DNA from: Letharia columbiana
Taxonomy: Eukaryota > Ascomycota > Lecanoromycetes > Lecanorales > Parmeliaceae
Length of the DNA stretch: 32,202 nt
Direction of reading: 5' to 3'
Assembly: GCF_014066305.1 (NCBI RefSeq)
Contig: NW_023501182.1
Coordinates: forward strand, 1-32,202
The notes below the pieces were generated by a model that did not search any database, was not told the DNA's origin, and saw nothing but the letters and a program-made list of their open reading frames with translations. Both the position numbers and the translations under genes were made by a program. This document shows, piece after piece, positions 30,159 to 32,202 of the stretch; position 1 is the first letter of the stretch, and each line of letters begins with the position of its first letter.

Positions 30159-31877
30159 ATGCCTCTCAAAGTGATTGTCGTCGGAGCAGGTATTGGAGGT
30201 CTGTGCGCGGCTACATCGCTGCGACAAGCAGGACACGATGTCGAGGTAGGTTCAAAGAATTTGCGAGTGTTTCTTTCTTGCCCGTCGTCATTGAGTTGAG
30301 CAGATTGCATTTTTATTGTTCTTGGCTTTTTGTTGGTAGAGAAACGATGATGCTCATCCTGGTTGGGTTAGCGGCCAGCTGAGTTGTCCTTCCTACTGAT
30401 CGTGGATACTGCTCTGTTTAGATCTTCGAAAGGTCAAGCTTCACGGGCGAGGTGGGTGCTGCGCTGGTCTTGACACCAAATGGTAGTCGAGTCCTTTCAA
30501 GTCTCGGATTCTCCTTCGAGCGAGCCCGCGCCTGCAAAATGGTACAATGGGACACGATACTCGGAGATTCGATGGGGCGTGTGGCCAGTCTCGACCTGAG
30601 CATGGCTGAGCAAAGGTTCGGCGCTCCTCTTTGGTCGGTGCATCGCGTGGACCTGCACAACGAGCTCCTTCGTTTGGCAACTAGCGAAGATACACCAGGC
30701 TCGAAACCAGTCACTCTTCGGCTGGGAGCACAGGTGGTGGATGCTTCGACAGATGGCTCAATTACGCTAAAGGATGGTTCACGTCATGCTGCAGACCTGA
30801 TTGTAGGCGCTGATGGACTTCATTCGGTCTTGCGAGGCACCGTTTTGACACATGATACCAAGGTGTCCGCTAGCGGCTTGAGCGCGTTCAGGTTCTTGAT
30901 GGATACAACAATGCTGGAGGATGATGCAAAGCTTGCACAGGTAGTCGAGGCTAGAAGTCCAGGGCTTTCTCTCATCATCGACGCGAAAGAGACCATCAGT
31001 GAACGTCACGTGGTGTGGTATCCATGTCGGGAGTGGGTTACTCACTGTTGAACCGCACTACCGAGATCCTCATGCTAATCAAGCCACCAGCGGCGAAGTC
31101 CAGAACTTCGTAGGCATTCATCCGACACGACCAGCGGATCATGAAGAAACGGAAACCGAAGGTAAGACTAGAAGTTGAAATCCATCGACATTTCTGGTTG
31201 CACCGCAAGCTAAATTCATTGGTGGGGGCCCTAAGCAATGAAGGACTCCATGCTCAAGGAGTTTGGTCACTTCAATCCAGGAATTGTCCGGATTATTTCG
31301 TATGTTGCAATACCTGCATACGTACGTTGGGCATAACAACTTGCTGACCTGCTGTGCAGCCGGTCTTCGCACGTAAAGTGTTGGCCGCTCTATGTTCACG
31401 AACCCCTACCTACATGGTACAATGGCAGAGTCATTCTAATCGGGGATGCTGCCCATCCGGTGTGTCGACCTTTCACAATGCACCAAGCTAAGCGATCATG
31501 ACTGACAAATCAGATGATGCCGTTCGGTGGGCAGGGTTCTAACTCTGCGATGGAGGACGCTGGGGCGCTAGGCCATTTATTCCGATCCGTTCATGATCCT
31601 GCGACGATCGAAAAACGGCTGCAGTTGTTTTGGCTTGTCAGAAAAGACCGGGTCTCCAGAACCCAGATCATGGCAAGTGTTAGAGCCGGTAGGGAAAAGA
31701 AGTGGAGCAGGAGCTTAAGAAGTATGCCGATCCGCCAGGATCAGGTACGTTTTGCATAGCCTGAAAATAATTGGAAAAAGCTCACTGGGAGCACAGCCGT
31801 TCCGTCTACACACCAAGAACGAACTGACCACGACTATGATTATGATGTTTTCGCAAAATGTGAGGAAGTACTTTTAG
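30159..31877 (+). CDS. FAD-dependent aromatic-ring-type monooxygenase, seven exons, 414 aa
   Basis: Class A flavoprotein monooxygenases (PHBH fold, salicylate-hydroxylase-like) use NAD(P)H and O2 to hydroxylate a substrate that cannot be named here. Motifs: the dinucleotide fold [14 protein letters not shown] (GxGxxG at residues 9–14), the DG motif [13 protein letters not shown] (about 156–167) and the GD motif [19 protein letters not shown] (from about 303). Exons: 30159–30245, 30422–31032, 31091–31161, 31236–31299, 31360–31459, 31514–31744, 31797–31877. All introns are GT…AG and all phases agree, giving 414 residues, usual for the family. The acceptor of the third intron (…CCCTAAG, 31235) is the least certain. 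The gene is undamaged. No biosynthetic partner genes are visible next to it, so a pathway cannot be inferred. Confidence 0.85.
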
Positions 31878-32202
31878 AAGGACAAATGGGGGAGATAAAG
31901 GTCGAGTAGCCACTCCTTTCCCAACCTTCCGAGACTTGAAAGATCGACAGGAGGATGCTCAGCTGCTACTGTACAGTTCAAGAATTCGAAAAGAGATCAA
32001 GATTGGTTGGTTGGCTGAGTAGGTTCTTTTTTTCCGTTGAAGCGTCGCAAGATACTCGACGTTAGCCGTTAGCATCGTCTAAGGATCTGATGAGGGCGAA
32101 CGATCTGTATAGCAGTCCGAAACTTATTGCCGCCATGAAAAGACGAGGCGTACATGAATGACATGATAGGAAAGTCCATATGCACGATCACGCGGCTGAA
32201 CA
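31878..32202. other. Downstream region to the window end
   Basis: I see no further gene or repeat after the monooxygenase stop codon. Confidence 0.4.

Noticed and set aside
30159..31877. A secondary-metabolite cluster around the monooxygenase
   Set aside because: No polyketide synthase, peptide synthetase, terpene cyclase, transporter or cluster regulator is visible nearby.
1..32202. CRISPR arrays, bacterial operons, phage or plasmid modules
   Set aside because: No spaced palindromic repeats or prokaryotic gene organisation; introns and gene families are fungal.

Overview
This window reads as nuclear DNA of a filamentous ascomycete (Pezizomycotina; I lean to Dothideomycetes, but that is an inference). 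The evidence is short GT–AG introns with CTNA-like branch points, a HET-domain gene, a fungal dihydrosphingosine phosphate lyase, and a long AT-rich retrotransposon whose stops fall at CAA/TGG-type codons, as expected after repeat-induced point mutation (RIP).

Layout. 1–2263: an unrecognised ORF, then a sphingosine-phosphate lyase gene (DPL1) with one intron and two single-G frameshifts. 2651–3095: a small two-exon gene for a probable mitochondrial protein. 3849–4151: a short frame with two in-frame TAA codons. 4948–8589: an MmgE/PrpD (cis-aconitate decarboxylase-like) gene that loses its C-terminus and abuts a VIT/vWA-type gene lacking its N-terminus; both carry frameshifts, and the second also has stop codons. 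9288–9660: extreme homopolymer sequence that looks like bad sequence. 10258–11195: a Cys-rich single-pass membrane protein with one frameshift. 11357–11782 (minus): a small Cys/His protein. 13072–14967: an intact HET-domain gene.

15716–24327 is repeat territory: a duplicated tRNA-like segment, then a RIP-degraded Ty3/gypsy element flanked by 150-bp direct repeats. The left repeat is split by an 840-bp element with 113-bp terminal inverted repeats. 24608–25947: an intact orphan gene. 26020–28127: poorly resolved sequence with a frameshifted minus-strand hypothetical gene. 28469–29440 (minus): an intact coiled-coil protein. 30159–31877: an intact seven-exon FAD-dependent monooxygenase.

The genes do not form an obvious pathway. 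The main theme is decay: many genes left of 11.2 kb, plus one at 27.5–28.1 kb, carry one-base frameshifts, often in homopolymers, while HET, the orphan, the coiled-coil and the monooxygenase genes are open. Homopolymer sequencing error and true pseudogenisation both fit, and the sequence alone cannot separate them. I found no convincing new biological system. The most informative structures are the nested transposon and the decarboxylase/vWA junction.
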